A stretch of DNA of 64,000 bases from Geodermatophilus ruber (lineage in GTDB: Bacteria; Actinomycetota; Actinomycetes; Mycobacteriales; Geodermatophilaceae), in NCBI RefSeq assembly GCF_900114385.1, contig NZ_FOSW01000012.1, positions 104,405 through 168,404 of the forward strand, written 5' to 3'. Positions 1 to 10,849 of this stretch are shown here, in pieces. A program made the translations under genes and the position numbers. How positions within the stretch are numbered: position 1 is the first letter of the stretch; each line of letters begins with the position of its first letter. The notes beneath the pieces are model-generated. The model had not been told where the DNA came from, made no database searches, and saw nothing but the letters and a program-made list of their open reading frames with translations.

Positions 1-644
1 GCCCACAGCGGGCCGAGGGCGACGCGGGAGGCCGACGGCGCGGGCGCGGCCAGGCCGCGCAGTGCCGGCAGCACCAGCAGCAGGCTCGCCGCGACCAGCG
101 GCAGGAGGCCGAGGAAGACCCAGCGCCAACTGGCGTGGGTGGTGACCAGCCCGGCGACCAGCGGCCCCACCAGCGCCGGGAGCACCCAGGCCGCGGAGAT
201 GGCACCGAACAGGCGCGGCCGCAGCGCCCCGTCGTAGGCCTGGCCGGCGACCACGTACAGCGAGACTGCGATCAGCCCGCCGCCCAGGCCCTGGACCGCC
301 CGGGCGGCCACGAGCGGCGCCATGCTCCCGGCCAGCCCCGCGGCCAGCAGGCCGGCGGCGAACACCCCGCCCCCGGCGACCAGCGCCGTCCGCGGGCCGC
401 GCCGGTCCCCCAGGTCGCCGCCCATCACCATCCCGACGACCGAGGCGACCAGGTAGGCGCTGAACGGCCAGCCGTACCAGGCCAGCCCGTCGAGCTCGGC
501 CACCACCGTCGGCATCGCCGTCCCCACGGCCATCGCCTCGAAGGCGATGAACGTGACGAGCAGCAGCAGCCCGGCAGTCGGCAGCCGGTGCCGCCGGTCG
601 AAGATCCCTGCGGCCGGCCGGGTGTCCACGTCCCCGCCAACCAC
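1..644 (-). CDS. MFS transporter, C-terminus beyond window edge
   Basis: The minus-strand frame opening at about 644 encodes the first roughly 214 residues of a major facilitator superfamily permease and runs off the left edge without a stop. After a short cytosolic tail come hydrophobic helices. The family's cytoplasmic loop motif A ([10 protein letters not shown]) is at about residues 76-85, and a second Gly-rich helix (GLGGGLIAV) lies further on. Such proteins are proton-driven drug or metabolite exporters, but the substrate cannot be read from this half. The GTG at 644 has GGGGGAG close upstream. An in-frame GTG at 629 is an alternative start. Confidence 0.85.
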   Translation of the reverse strand, partial: MVGGDVDTRPAAGIFDRRHRLPTAGLLLLVTFIAFEAMAVGTAMPTVVAELDGLAWYGWPFSAYLVASVVGMVMGGDLGDRRGPRTALVAGGGVFAAGLLAAGLAGSMAPLVAARAVQGLGGGLIAVSLYVVAGQAYDGALRPRLFGAISAAWVLPALVGPLVAGLVTTHASWRWVFLGLLPLVAASLLLVLPALRGLAAPAPSASRVALGPLW

Positions 645-677
645 CGGCTCCCCCGTCCGCTTCCCGCCCCGGACGCG

Positions 678-719
678 CGTCGGGCGCCGGCCCCCGCGGA
701 GGGGGGCCGGCGCCCGACG
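678..719 (-). terminator. Strong hairpin downstream of etfA
   Basis: A perfect 18-bp inverted repeat (678-695 and 702-719) has a 6-base loop and lies 26 bases past the etfA stop. It has no clear T-tract, as is common for terminators in very GC-rich actinobacteria. It also separates etfA from the MFS gene. Confidence 0.75.
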
Positions 720-744
720 GATGCGGCCCGGGACGGGCCGGTGC

Positions 745-1710
745 TCAGCCCTTGCGGGCGGTGATCGCCTCGGTGGCGGCCGGGACGACCGTGTTCAGGT
801 CGCCGACGATGCCGAAGTCGGCCAGCTCGAAGATCGGGGCCTCGGGGTCCTTGTTGACCGCGACGATCGTCTTGGACGTCTGCATGCCGGCCCGGTGCTG
901 GATGGCCCCGGAGATGCCCACGGCGATGTAGAGCTGCGGGGAGACGGTCTTGCCGGTCTGCCCGACCTGGAAGGTATGCGGGTAGTAGCCCGAATCCACC
1001 GCCGCGCGGGAGGCGCCCACGGCCGCGCCGAGGGAGTCGGCCAGGCCCTCGATGATGGCGAAGTTCTCCGCCGAGGCCACCCCGCGCCCGCCGGAGACCA
1101 CGATCGCGGCCTCGGTCAGCTCCGGGCGGCTGCTCTTCTGCTCCACCACCCGGTCCACGACCTTGGTGGCCCGGGCGGCGTCGGACAGCTGCACCGCGAC
1201 GGTCTCCTCCGCCGCGGCCGCCGGCGCCGGGGTGGGGGTGACCGAGTTGCCGCGCAGCGTGTAGATCGGGGTGCCGGCGGTGACCTTCGAGTGCACGATG
1301 GTCTGCCCGGCGAAGGCCACCTGGGTGGCGGTGCCCTCGGCGGTGACCTCGGTGACGTCGGTCAGCAGCCCGCTGCCGGTCTTGACCGCCAGCCGGGCGG
1401 CGACCTCCTTGCCCTCCGGGGAGGACGGGATGACCACCGCCGCGGGCTGCTTGTCGGCGACCAGGCCGGCGAGCACCTCCGCCTTCGGCGCCACCAGGTA
1501 GTTCTCGATGTCGTCGGACTCGGCGACGTAGACCTTCACCGCGCCGTACTCGGCCAGCTGCGCACGGGCGCCGGCCGCCGCGCCCGGGGCGCCGGCCACC
1601 ACCGCGGCCGGCTCGCCCAGCGCGCGGGCCGCGGTCAGCGCCTCCAGCGTGGTCTTGCGCACGCCCTCACCGGCCGGGTTGAGCTCGACCAGGACCAGGA
1701 CCTCAGCCAT
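745..1710 (-). CDS. etfA: Electron transfer flavoprotein alpha subunit
   Basis: The 321-residue alpha subunit of ETF binds FAD with EtfB and carries electrons from acyl-CoA dehydrogenases to the respiratory chain. The N-terminal domain starts [10 protein letters not shown]. The FAD-binding C-terminal domain shows GGRG (207-210), the Q-T-G-K-T-V-S-P loop (251-258), GISGAIQH (265-272) and the closing D-F-G-I-V-G-D (298-304), all typical of the family. It lies 49 bases downstream of etfB on the same strand, so the pair should be cotranscribed. Length is normal. The palindrome upstream of etfB suggests co-regulation with the acyl-CoA genes further along the window. Confidence 0.97.
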   Translation of the reverse strand: MAEVLVLVELNPAGEGVRKTTLEALTAARALGEPAAVVAGAPGAAAGARAQLAEYGAVKVYVAESDDIENYLVAPKAEVLAGLVADKQPAAVVIPSSPEGKEVAARLAVKTGSGLLTDVTEVTAEGTATQVAFAGQTIVHSKVTAGTPIYTLRGNSVTPTPAPAAAAEETVAVQLSDAARATKVVDRVVEQKSSRPELTEAAIVVSGGRGVASAENFAIIEGLADSLGAAVGASRAAVDSGYYPHTFQVGQTGKTVSPQLYIAVGISGAIQHRAGMQTSKTIVAVNKDPEAPIFELADFGIVGDLNTVVPAATEAITARKG

Positions 1711-1759
1711 GACTGTTGATCTCCTCGCAGAAAGAAGGGAAAGGCTTGATCGGCCCGGG

Positions 1760-2539
1760 TCAGACGATCTTCTGGGCGGCCAGGTAGTCGACCAGCTTCT
1801 GGCCGCCGTCGCCCTCGTCGGTGACCTTCACGCCCTCGCCCTTGGGCGGGCGGCCGGCGAAGTCCAGCACCTGGCTGGTGGCCGCACCCAGGCCGACAGC
1901 GGAGGCATCGATGCCCAGGTCGGCCAGCGTCTTGCGCTCCACCGGCTTCTTCTTGGCCGCCATGATCCCCTTGAAGGAGGGGTAGCGCGGCTCGTTGATG
2001 GTGTCCCAGGTGGACACGATCGCCGGCAGCGGCGCCTCCAGCGCCCAGTAGCCGCCGTCGGTCTGCCGCTCCACCTTCGCCACCCCGCCCTCCACGGTCA
2101 GCTTGCGCGCCCCGGACAGCTGCGCGATCCCCAGCCGCTCGGCCAGCAGCGCCGGCATCACGCTCATCTGCGAGTCGGTCGCCTCCGCGCCGCACAGCAC
2201 CAGGTCGTACTCCAGCTGCCCCAGCGCCGCGGCCAGCACCGCCGAGGTCGCCACCGCATCCGACCCGTGGATCGCCTCATCCGAGACGTGCACCGCCCGG
2301 TCCGCGCCCATCGACAGCGCCTTGCGGATCGCGTCAGCGGCCGAGTCCGGCCCCACGGTCAGGATCGTCACCTCGCCGCCCTGCGCGTCGCGCAGCTGCA
2401 GCGCCTCCTCGATGGCGTACTCGTCGATCTCGTTGACCACGTTGTCCGCCGCCCCCCGGGCGACGGTGTTGTCCGCCGGGTCCAGACTCCGCTCACTCCC
2501 CGAGTCGGGAACCTGCTTGACCAGAACGACGATGTTCAT
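1760..2539 (-). CDS. etfB: Electron transfer flavoprotein beta subunit
   Basis: The 259-residue beta subunit of ETF starts MNIVVLVKQVPD, the classical EtfB opening. The nucleotide-binding region follows (AIEEALQL, then TVGPDSAADAIRKALSMGADRAVHV). The ETF-beta signature region (TDGGYWALEAPLPAIVSTWD) lies at about residue 170. It is the first gene of the etfBA operon. The partner of EtfA, it forms the soluble electron carrier used in beta-oxidation and related acyl-CoA dehydrogenations. The start is fixed by length and by the conserved first residues. A TTAC-N6-GTAA palindrome lies 68 bases upstream. Confidence 0.97.
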   Translation of the reverse strand: MNIVVLVKQVPDSGSERSLDPADNTVARGAADNVVNEIDEYAIEEALQLRDAQGGEVTILTVGPDSAADAIRKALSMGADRAVHVSDEAIHGSDAVATSAVLAAALGQLEYDLVLCGAEATDSQMSVMPALLAERLGIAQLSGARKLTVEGGVAKVERQTDGGYWALEAPLPAIVSTWDTINEPRYPSFKGIMAAKKKPVERKTLADLGIDASAVGLGAATSQVLDFAGRPPKGEGVKVTDEGDGGQKLVDYLAAQKIV

Positions 2540-2606
2540 CGTCAGACCTACCTCCGCACTGGGGTCAGGGCGCGGACCTCCGCCCGCCTCGCTCCGATAG
2601 TGGACG

Positions 2607-2620
2607 TTACCGCCGAGTAA
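2607..2620. promoter_or_regulatory. TTAC-N6-GTAA palindrome upstream of etfBA
   Basis: The sequence TTAC-CGCCGA-GTAA is flanked so that the arms extend to CGTTAC/GTAACG. It sits 68-81 bases before the etfB start. Related copies precede ccr, the 3-hydroxyacyl-CoA dehydrogenase and ecm. Function as a regulator-binding site is inferred from this recurrence. Confidence 0.6.
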
Positions 2621-2667
2621 CGGCGCTGCCCTCCCCAGAGCCGGTGACCCGGATCACGTGAGCGCGA

Positions 2668-3762
2668 TCACCCGGCCGGCGCGACCAGCACCGCTCGCTC
2701 GGCGGGCGTCACCGTGACCGCCGTGCCCGGGACGAGGGCCTGGCTCTCGGCGCTCGCGACGTCCACGACGACCTCCACGCCGCCGGGCAGGGCCACCGCC
2801 AGCCGGGTCGACGCCCCCGAGAACGTGCGGGTGACCACGCGCCCCTCCCCGGCCGGGTCCGCGGCGACCAGCAGCGCCTCGGGGCGGACGAGGGCGACCA
2901 CCGGCCCGCCGGACGGCGCGGCACCGGCCACCGGACGGCGGACGCCGAGCAGCTCGACCCCGCCGCCGGCGAGCACCGCCGGCACCCGGTTCATCGTGCC
3001 GACGAACTCCGCGACGAACGCCGTCGCCGGCCGCTCGTAGAGGTCGTCGGGCGAGGCCACCTGCTCCAGCCGCCCGGCCCGCAGCACCCCCACGCGATCG
3101 GCCACCGACAGCGCCTCGGCCTGGTCGTGGGTGACGAAGACGGTGGTGATGCCGAGCTCCAGCTGGATGCGGCGGATCTCCTCCCGCAGCTGGACCCGCA
3201 CCCGGGCGTCCAGCGCCGAGAGCGGCTCGTCGAGCAGCAGGACCTGCGGCGCCACGGCCAGCGCGCGGGCCAGGGCCACCCGCTGCTGCTGCCCACCGGA
3301 GAGCTGGTGCGGGTAGCGCCCCGCCCGGTCGGCCAGCCCCACGAGTTCCAGCAGCTCGCCCGCGCGCCGGCGCTGCTCGATCCGGCTCCGGCGGCGCACC
3401 CGCAACCCGAAGGCGACGTTCTCGGCGACGGTCAGGTTCGGGAACAGGCTGTAGGCCTGGAACACCATCCCCGTGTCCCGCTTGCTGGCCGGCACGTCGG
3501 TGACGTCCCGCCCGTCGAGCAGCACCCGGCCGGCGTCGGGGCGGTCGAAGCCGGCGATCGCCCGCAGCGCCGTCGTCTTCCCGCAGCCCGAGGGGCCCAG
3601 CAGCGCGAGCAGCTCGCCACCGGTGACGTCCAGGTCGAGCCCGTCGAGCGCGAGCACCGAGCCGTACCGGCGGGTGAGGCCCTCCAGCCGGACGCCGACT
3701 CCCGGGCGCTCGCGCAGCTCCGCGGGGGCCGTCCCGGCGGGCGCGGCAGGGAGCGTGGTCAT
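2668..3762 (-). CDS. ABC importer ATPase (Fe/polyamine/phosphonate type)
   Basis: The 364-residue ATP-binding subunit of an importer has Walker A GPSGCGKT, signature LSGGQQQR, Walker B LLLLDEP, a switch His in VTHDQAEAL, and a C-terminal TOBE-like region of about 110 residues. This is the layout of PotA/FbpC/MalK-class ATPases. The start was placed at ATG 3762, which forms an ATGA overlap with the upstream permease. An in-frame start further upstream would lie deep inside that permease. It is the last gene of a four-gene operon. Substrate is not deducible. Confidence 0.93.
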   Translation of the reverse strand: MTTLPAAPAGTAPAELRERPGVGVRLEGLTRRYGSVLALDGLDLDVTGGELLALLGPSGCGKTTALRAIAGFDRPDAGRVLLDGRDVTDVPASKRDTGMVFQAYSLFPNLTVAENVAFGLRVRRRSRIEQRRRAGELLELVGLADRAGRYPHQLSGGQQQRVALARALAVAPQVLLLDEPLSALDARVRVQLREEIRRIQLELGITTVFVTHDQAEALSVADRVGVLRAGRLEQVASPDDLYERPATAFVAEFVGTMNRVPAVLAGGGVELLGVRRPVAGAAPSGGPVVALVRPEALLVAADPAGEGRVVTRTFSGASTRLAVALPGGVEVVVDVASAESQALVPGTAVTVTPAERAVLVAPAG

Positions 3763-4646
3763 GCGGACTCCTTCCCCGGCCGCCGGCGGTCCAGCGCGGA
3801 GATCAGCAAGAGCAGCAGCCAGGTCATCGCCAGGGAGAGCACCGAGACCGCGACCGACAGCTGCGGCTGCGACCCGGAGATCTCCAGGATCCACGTCGGG
3901 AAGGTCCGGAAGCCGAGGATCGCTGCGACGGTGAACTCACCCAGCACCAGGGCGAGGGTCAGGAAGGCGGCGTTGAGCACCGAGGTGCGCAGCACGGGCA
4001 GCACCACCGAGACCAGCACCCGCGGCCAGGAGGCGCCGAGGTTGCGGGCGGCCTCGGTGAGCGTGCGCAGGTCGGTGCCGCGCAGCCCGGCGTCCAGCGC
4101 CCGGTAGACGAACGGCAGTGCCAGCACGACGTAGACGAACACGAGGATCCACGGCAGCGACGGCCGCTGGAGGGCGAAGAACACCTCGGCCAGCGGGGTG
4201 CCGAAGAAGTGGTCCGGCGCCCAGGCCAGCACGCTGCGCACACCGACGACCAGCGCGATCGGGGGCAGCACCAGGGGCAGCAGGGTGAGCAGCTCCACCG
4301 TCGTCCGCAGCCGAGGCAGCCGCAGCTCGACGAGGACGACCGTCGGCACCATGAGCAGCAGGGCCAGCAGCACGGTGAGGCTGCCGAGGGCCAGCGACCG
4401 CCCGAAGGTCTCGGCGAACCCCTCCGCGGCCGGGATGCCCGTGTAGTGCTCGGCGGTCAGCCCGCCCGCGCCCCCGTCGCGGAGGGTGAACCACAGCGAG
4501 GCGCCGATCGGCACCAGGAAGTACAGGCCTGCGGCGGTGAGCACCACCCACCGCCAGGTCCCGGCGCCGCGCCGCCCGGCCCGGACCGGCATCTCCGGCG
4601 CGACGCCGCCGGCGCCGGTGACCCCGGCCGTCGACAGTGCGCTCAT
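3759..4646 (-). CDS. ABC importer permease 2
   Basis: This 295-residue inner-membrane permease has about six hydrophobic segments. The EAA loop (EAARNLGASWPRVLVSVVLP) that docks onto the ATPase lies roughly at residues 195-215. It is the PotC/FbpB-C-like half of a heterodimeric permease. The ATG at 4646 overlaps the previous gene's stop (ATGA), and its own TGA overlaps the ATPase start (ATGA), so translation of the three genes is probably coupled. A much longer open frame upstream is a shadow of neighbouring genes. Confidence 0.92.
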   Translation of the reverse strand: MSALSTAGVTGAGGVAPEMPVRAGRRGAGTWRWVVLTAAGLYFLVPIGASLWFTLRDGGAGGLTAEHYTGIPAAEGFAETFGRSLALGSLTVLLALLLMVPTVVLVELRLPRLRTTVELLTLLPLVLPPIALVVGVRSVLAWAPDHFFGTPLAEVFFALQRPSLPWILVFVYVVLALPFVYRALDAGLRGTDLRTLTEAARNLGASWPRVLVSVVLPVLRTSVLNAAFLTLALVLGEFTVAAILGFRTFPTWILEISGSQPQLSVAVSVLSLAMTWLLLLLISALDRRRPGKESA

Positions 4647-5569
4647 GCCAGCCACCGCTGGGTGCGCCGCTGCACCCAGGCGTAGAAGGCCATGACCAGG
4701 CCGATGAGCACCACCATGCCCAGGGCGAGCGCCTTGCCGAGGTTCTCCGAGCCGACGACGACGTTGCTGGAGAGCGCGTCGGCGATCTGCAGGGTCACCA
4801 GCGGGATGCTGCTGCCGACCAGCGCGCGGGCGGTGGCGTAGGCGGCGAACGCGGAGGCGAACAGCAGCATCGTCGCGCCGAGGACCGGCGGCGCCAGCAC
4901 CGGACCACCGACGTAACGCCAGTACTGCCAGCCGCTGGCCCCCAGGTTGTCCGCCGCCTCGCGCCACTGCGGGCGCAGCGCCTCCAGCGCGGGCGTGATG
5001 GTCAGGACCATCAGCGGCACCAGGAAGTACAGGTAGACCAGGGCCAGGCCGGCCATCGAGTACAGCGAGAAGCCGCCCCAGCCCAGCGTGTCGGTGAGCA
5101 GGGCGGTCACGACCCCGGCGTTGCCGATGGTGGCGATGAATGCGAAGGCCAGCGGGACGCCCCCGAAGTTGGCCAGCACCCCCGAGGCGGTGAGCACCAG
5201 GCGGCGCAGCAGCCGGCCGCGGCGGGCGCGCAGCACCGCGACGGCCAGTGCCAGCCCGAGCGCGGCACCGAGGACGGCGGTGATCGCCGAGAGCTGGAGG
5301 CTGCCGACGTAGGCCCGCCGGTAGGCGCCGTCGGTGATCGTCCCCAGGTTCGCCGCGGACCAGGCGTCCTCGAAGGTGACCGGGTCGGTGACCCGGAAGG
5401 CCTCCACCGAGAGGACGGCGATCGGCAGCACCAGGAACACCGCGACGTAGAGGAAGAAGGGCAGCGCGCCGAGGGCGGCGAGCAGCCCGGCGCGCCGGCC
5501 CCTCCTGCGCGGGGCCGGCGCGTCGGGCGCACCCGCCGGGCGCGCGACCGGTTCGCGGGCGGTGCTCAG
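4643..5569 (-). CDS. ABC importer permease 1 (probable CTG start)
   Basis: This 308-residue permease starts with a basic, Ala/Pro-rich cytosolic tail and then a first membrane helix (FFLYVAVFLVLPIAVL). The EAA loop is E-A-A-D-N-L-G-A-S-G, at about residues 200-220. No ATG, GTG or TTG exists in this frame between the binding-protein gene and the first helix. The CTG at 5569 has GGAG eight bases upstream and forms a CTGA overlap with the binding protein's TGA, mirroring the ATGA overlaps of the next two genes. I therefore infer a CTG start. The reading frame and family are secure; the start is the uncertain part. Confidence 0.88.
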   Translation of the reverse strand: MSTAREPVARPAGAPDAPAPRRRGRRAGLLAALGALPFFLYVAVFLVLPIAVLSVEAFRVTDPVTFEDAWSAANLGTITDGAYRRAYVGSLQLSAITAVLGAALGLALAVAVLRARRGRLLRRLVLTASGVLANFGGVPLAFAFIATIGNAGVVTALLTDTLGWGGFSLYSMAGLALVYLYFLVPLMVLTITPALEALRPQWREAADNLGASGWQYWRYVGGPVLAPPVLGATMLLFASAFAAYATARALVGSSIPLVTLQIADALSSNVVVGSENLGKALALGMVVLIGLVMAFYAWVQRRTQRWLA

Positions 5570-6729
5570 CCGGAGATCTCCGCGTTCCAGCGCTCGGCGA
5601 CCACCTGCTGGGCGGCGGTCTCCTGCTCCTGCGTCGGGAACTCCGCGGTGCCCTCCACCGGCGGGAGCGCCGACAGCGCGTCGGCGTCGGCGGTGCCGGC
5701 CTCCTGCATCGACGGCAGCCGCACCGGCCGCGCCCCGCCGTTGAGCCAGATGTTCTGCCCCTCGTCGCTGTAGAGGAACTCCTGCCACAGCCGCGCGGCG
5801 GCCGGGTGCGGCGCGAACGTGCTGATGGCCTGGCTGTAGTAGCCGCCGAAGAGGCCGTCGGCCGGGACGTGCACCTCCCACTCGACCCCCTGCTCGGCGA
5901 AGGTGTCGGTGAAGGAGGCGTTGAGGTAGTCCCAGTCGATGGAGATCGGCGTCTCGCCGCTCTGGATCGTGGCCGGGGTGATCTCGACCGGGTTGAAGTT
6001 GCCGGCCGCCTTGACCTGCGCGAAGAAGTCGATGCCCGGGCCGATGTCGTCGAGGCTGCCGCCGCTCGCCAGCGACGCCGCCCAGACACCCGCGAACGCC
6101 GCGGCGGCCTGCGTCGGGTTGCCGTTGAGCGCCACCTGGCCGGCGTACTGCGGCTCGAGCAGGTCGGCGAAGGTGGTCGGGCACTCGGCGACCACCGTGG
6201 CGTTGCAGCCGATGGAGATGTAGCCGCCGTAGTCGTTGTACCAGTGGCCGTCGGCGTCCTTCTGCCCCTCGGGGATCTCGTCCCAGGTCTGCACCCGGTA
6301 GGGCGCGAGCAGGTCCTGCGCCTGCGCCTGCCGGGCGAACGCGGTGCCCAGGTCGAGCACGTCGGGCGCGCGGTCCTGCCCGCGCTGGCTGGTCACCGCG
6401 TTGAGCTCGTCCTGGCTGGAGCCGTCCGGGGAGGCGCTGTTGATCTCGATGCCGTACTTCTCGCTGAAGGTCTTCAGCATCTCGCCGTAGTTCGCCCAGT
6501 CCGGCGGCAGCGCGATCACGTTGAGCACCCCCTCGGCCTGCGCGGCCTCGATCAGCGCCTCCATCCCGCCGAGGTCCTCGGCCGAGGTCGCCGTGGCCGC
6601 CTCGCTGCCGGCCCCTCCCCCGCCGGAGCCACCGTCGTCGGACCCGCAGGCGGCCAGGGCCAGGGTCGCGGTGACCAGCGCCGCGGCCGTCCGCACGGTC
6701 GGGCGATTCCACAGGGTGCTGCGCTGCAC
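5566..6729 (-). CDS. ABC importer substrate-binding lipoprotein
   Basis: This 387-residue extracellular binding protein has a basic N-terminus, a hydrophobic stretch and a lipobox L-A-A-C followed by a Ser/Gly-rich linker, so it should be a lipid-anchored periplasmic-face protein. The mature part resembles group-1 binding proteins for iron, polyamine or 2-aminoethylphosphonate (EGVLNVIALPPDWANYGEM; ADLLEPQYAGQVALNGNP). The GTG at 6729 is chosen because GGAGGAG lies 4 bases upstream. An upstream ATG at 6765 has no such site. It is the first gene of the importer operon. The ligand is unknown. Confidence 0.9.
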   Translation of the reverse strand: MQRSTLWNRPTVRTAAALVTATLALAACGSDDGGSGGGGAGSEAATATSAEDLGGMEALIEAAQAEGVLNVIALPPDWANYGEMLKTFSEKYGIEINSASPDGSSQDELNAVTSQRGQDRAPDVLDLGTAFARQAQAQDLLAPYRVQTWDEIPEGQKDADGHWYNDYGGYISIGCNATVVAECPTTFADLLEPQYAGQVALNGNPTQAAAAFAGVWAASLASGGSLDDIGPGIDFFAQVKAAGNFNPVEITPATIQSGETPISIDWDYLNASFTDTFAEQGVEWEVHVPADGLFGGYYSQAISTFAPHPAAARLWQEFLYSDEGQNIWLNGGARPVRLPSMQEAGTADADALSALPPVEGTAEFPTQEQETAAQQVVAERWNAEISG

Positions 6730-6857
6730 GTCTCTCCTCCAGTGGTGTGCCGGCAGGGGGTGCACCGGCGGGGCAGGCTGCCGGGATCGTGGCAGAGCGG
6801 GACCGTCCGTGACGGGTCAGGAAGGCCGCCACCCGGTGACCGTCCGGGAAACGATGA

Positions 6858-7643
6858 TCACCGGCCGGCGAAGGTCGCCTTCCCCGGACCGCTCTCCAGG
6901 AAGGAGCTCATCCCGGTCTTCTGGTCCTCGGTGTCGAACAGCTCGGCGAACAGCCGGCTCTCCAGGGCCAGCCCCTCGCGCAGCGGCAGGTCCAGCCCCT
7001 CGTCGATCGCCCGCTTGGCGGCGGCCAGCGCCAGCGGCGGGCCGGCGGCGAACTTGCGGGCCATGGCGACCGCGGTGTCGTAGACCTCGTCGTCGGGGAC
7101 GACCGCGTCGGCCAGCCCGATCTCCAGCGCCTCCTCGGCGCCGACGTGCCGGCCGGTGAACACCAGGTCCTTGGCCTTGGCCGGGCCGACCAGGCGGGCC
7201 AGCCGCTGGCTACCGCCGGCGCCCGGGATCACGCCGAGCAGGATCTCCGGCTGGCCGACCTTGGCCCCGGCGCCCATGACCCGGAAGTCGGCGCACAGCG
7301 CGAGCTCGTAGCCGCCGCCGAGGGCGTACCCGGTGATCGCCGCGATGACCGGCTTGGGGATCTCCTGCACCCGCGTGAAGGAGTCGGTGAGCTCGCGACC
7401 CCAGGCCACCATGCTCGCGCCGTCCAGCTGCGCCATCGCCTTGATGTCCGCGCCGGCGGCGAAGACGCGCTCACCGCCGTAGAGCACCACGGCCCGGACG
7501 TCGGACCGCTCGGCGGCCTCCATCGCCGCGGCCCGCACCTCCCGGTGCAGCTGCTCGTTGATCGCGTTCATCTTCGGCCGGTCGAGGCGGATGGTCCCCA
7601 CCCCGTCCGCCACCTGCAGGGTCACGAACTCGGGCGCTGCCAT
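6858..7643 (-). CDS. Enoyl-CoA hydratase (crotonase)
   Basis: This 261-residue crotonase-family enzyme hydrates 2-enoyl-CoA to 3-hydroxyacyl-CoA in beta-oxidation. The oxyanion-hole segments are A-A-G-A-D-I-K (62-68) and G-Y-A-L-G-G-G-Y-E (105-113). Both catalytic glutamates are present: E113 and E133 in the Q-P-E-I-L-L-G motif. Length is standard. It is probably monocistronic or follows no close gene. The etf genes nearby and the acyl-CoA genes further along give a plausible metabolic context. Compare the second crotonase at 42571, which lacks both glutamates. Confidence 0.92.
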   Translation of the reverse strand: MAAPEFVTLQVADGVGTIRLDRPKMNAINEQLHREVRAAAMEAAERSDVRAVVLYGGERVFAAGADIKAMAQLDGASMVAWGRELTDSFTRVQEIPKPVIAAITGYALGGGYELALCADFRVMGAGAKVGQPEILLGVIPGAGGSQRLARLVGPAKAKDLVFTGRHVGAEEALEIGLADAVVPDDEVYDTAVAMARKFAAGPPLALAAAKRAIDEGLDLPLREGLALESRLFAELFDTEDQKTGMSSFLESGPGKATFAGR

Positions 7644-7700
7644 GCGGGGCCTCCATCGAGGGGGGACGACGTCGTCGCCGCACCCTAACCAGGCGGGCCC

Positions 7701-8501
7701 TCAGGCCACGCGGCGCGCCGTGTACCGGCCGTCGGCGCGCCCCACCTGCAGCGCCAGGCCGAAGGTGTGCGACAGGGCCTGCTCGGTGAGCACCTCGTCC
7801 ACCGGGCCGGCGGTCACCACCTCACCCGCGCGCAGCAGCAGCGCGTGGGTGTAGCCGGGCGGGATCTCCTCGACGTGGTGGGTCACCAGCACCTGGGCGG
7901 GGGCGCCACGGTCCCGGGCGAGGTCGGTGAGCCGGCTGACGAGGTCCTCCCGGCCGCCGAGGTCCAGGCCGGCCCCGGGCTCGTCGAGCAGCAGCAGCTC
8001 GGGGTCGGTCATGAGCGCGCGGGCGATCTGCACCCGCTTACGCTCGCCCTCGCTGAGGGTCCCGAACGGGCGGTGGGCCATCGCCGCCACGCCCCACTGG
8101 TGCAGGAGCCCGGCCGCGCGGGTCAGGTCGTCGACGTCGTAGCGCTCGCGCCAGCGGCCGACCACCGCGTACCCGGCGGACAGGACGACGTCCCCGGTCC
8201 GCTCCGACGCCTCGATGCGCTGGGCCAGGGCGGCGCTGGTCAGCCCGATCCGCGGCCGCAGCTCGAAGACGTCGACCGCCCCGAGGGTCTCCCCGAGCAG
8301 GTGCACCTCCCCGCGGGTGGGGTGCATGTGCGCCGCGGCCAGCTGCAGCAGCGTCGTCTTCCCCGCGCCGTTGGGCCCCAGCACCACCCACCGCTGGTCG
8401 GGCCCGACGGTCCAGTCGATCCCACGCACGAGGTGCGCCTGTCCGCGGACGACGTCCACACCGTGCATCTCGACGACCGGCTCGCTCGACACGGCGCCCA
8501 T
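7701..8501 (-). CDS. Stand-alone ABC transporter ATPase
   Basis: This ATPase has about 266 residues, Walker A GPNGAGKT (42-49), a variant signature LSEGERKR (149-156), Walker B LLLLDEP (169-175) and the switch histidine in V-T-H-H-V-E-E-I. No permease gene is adjacent. The closest look-alikes are single-gene ATPases of the ModF/YlmA kind found in actinobacteria, whose role is unsettled. Start uncertain: ATG 8501 gives the usual length, while an in-frame ATG at 8564 would add 21 residues. It is divergent from glgX. Confidence 0.87.
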   Translation of the reverse strand: MGAVSSEPVVEMHGVDVVRGQAHLVRGIDWTVGPDQRWVVLGPNGAGKTTLLQLAAAHMHPTRGEVHLLGETLGAVDVFELRPRIGLTSAALAQRIEASERTGDVVLSAGYAVVGRWRERYDVDDLTRAAGLLHQWGVAAMAHRPFGTLSEGERKRVQIARALMTDPELLLLDEPGAGLDLGGREDLVSRLTDLARDRGAPAQVLVTHHVEEIPPGYTHALLLRAGEVVTAGPVDEVLTEQALSHTFGLALQVGRADGRYTARRVA

Positions 8502-8590
8502 CCAACCAACCAGGGCCGCCGCGTCCGCGGACCGCCCCGCCCACCGGCCGGTCTCCCACCGCATCCGGCGGAAACTGGGACGATCGGGGC

Positions 8591-10729
<2,139 letters not shown>

Positions 10730-10750
10730 GCACGGCAGTCACGCCGAGTA

Positions 10751-10766
10751 GGCCCCGGAGGGGTCC
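10751..10766. other. Small GC hairpin-like element between glgX and the FHA gene
   Basis: GGCCCCGGAGGGGTCC lies in the 120-base gap between converging genes. An almost identical string (one extra G) occurs at 59326-59342, close to the tsaC stop. It may be a fragment of the dispersed hairpin family described in the findings, or a bidirectional terminator. Confidence 0.35.
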
Positions 10767-10849
10767 GCGCAGGCGCGACGAAGCGGCTCAGCTCAGGTCG
10801 GGGACGGCACCTGGCCGCGGTGCGACCCGGAGGATCGCAGTGTCGTAGC

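Noticed and set aside
7701..8501. Assigning the lone ABC ATPase to molybdate or another named importer
   Set aside because: No permease or binding-protein gene is adjacent and the signature motif is a variant, so the substrate would be a guess.
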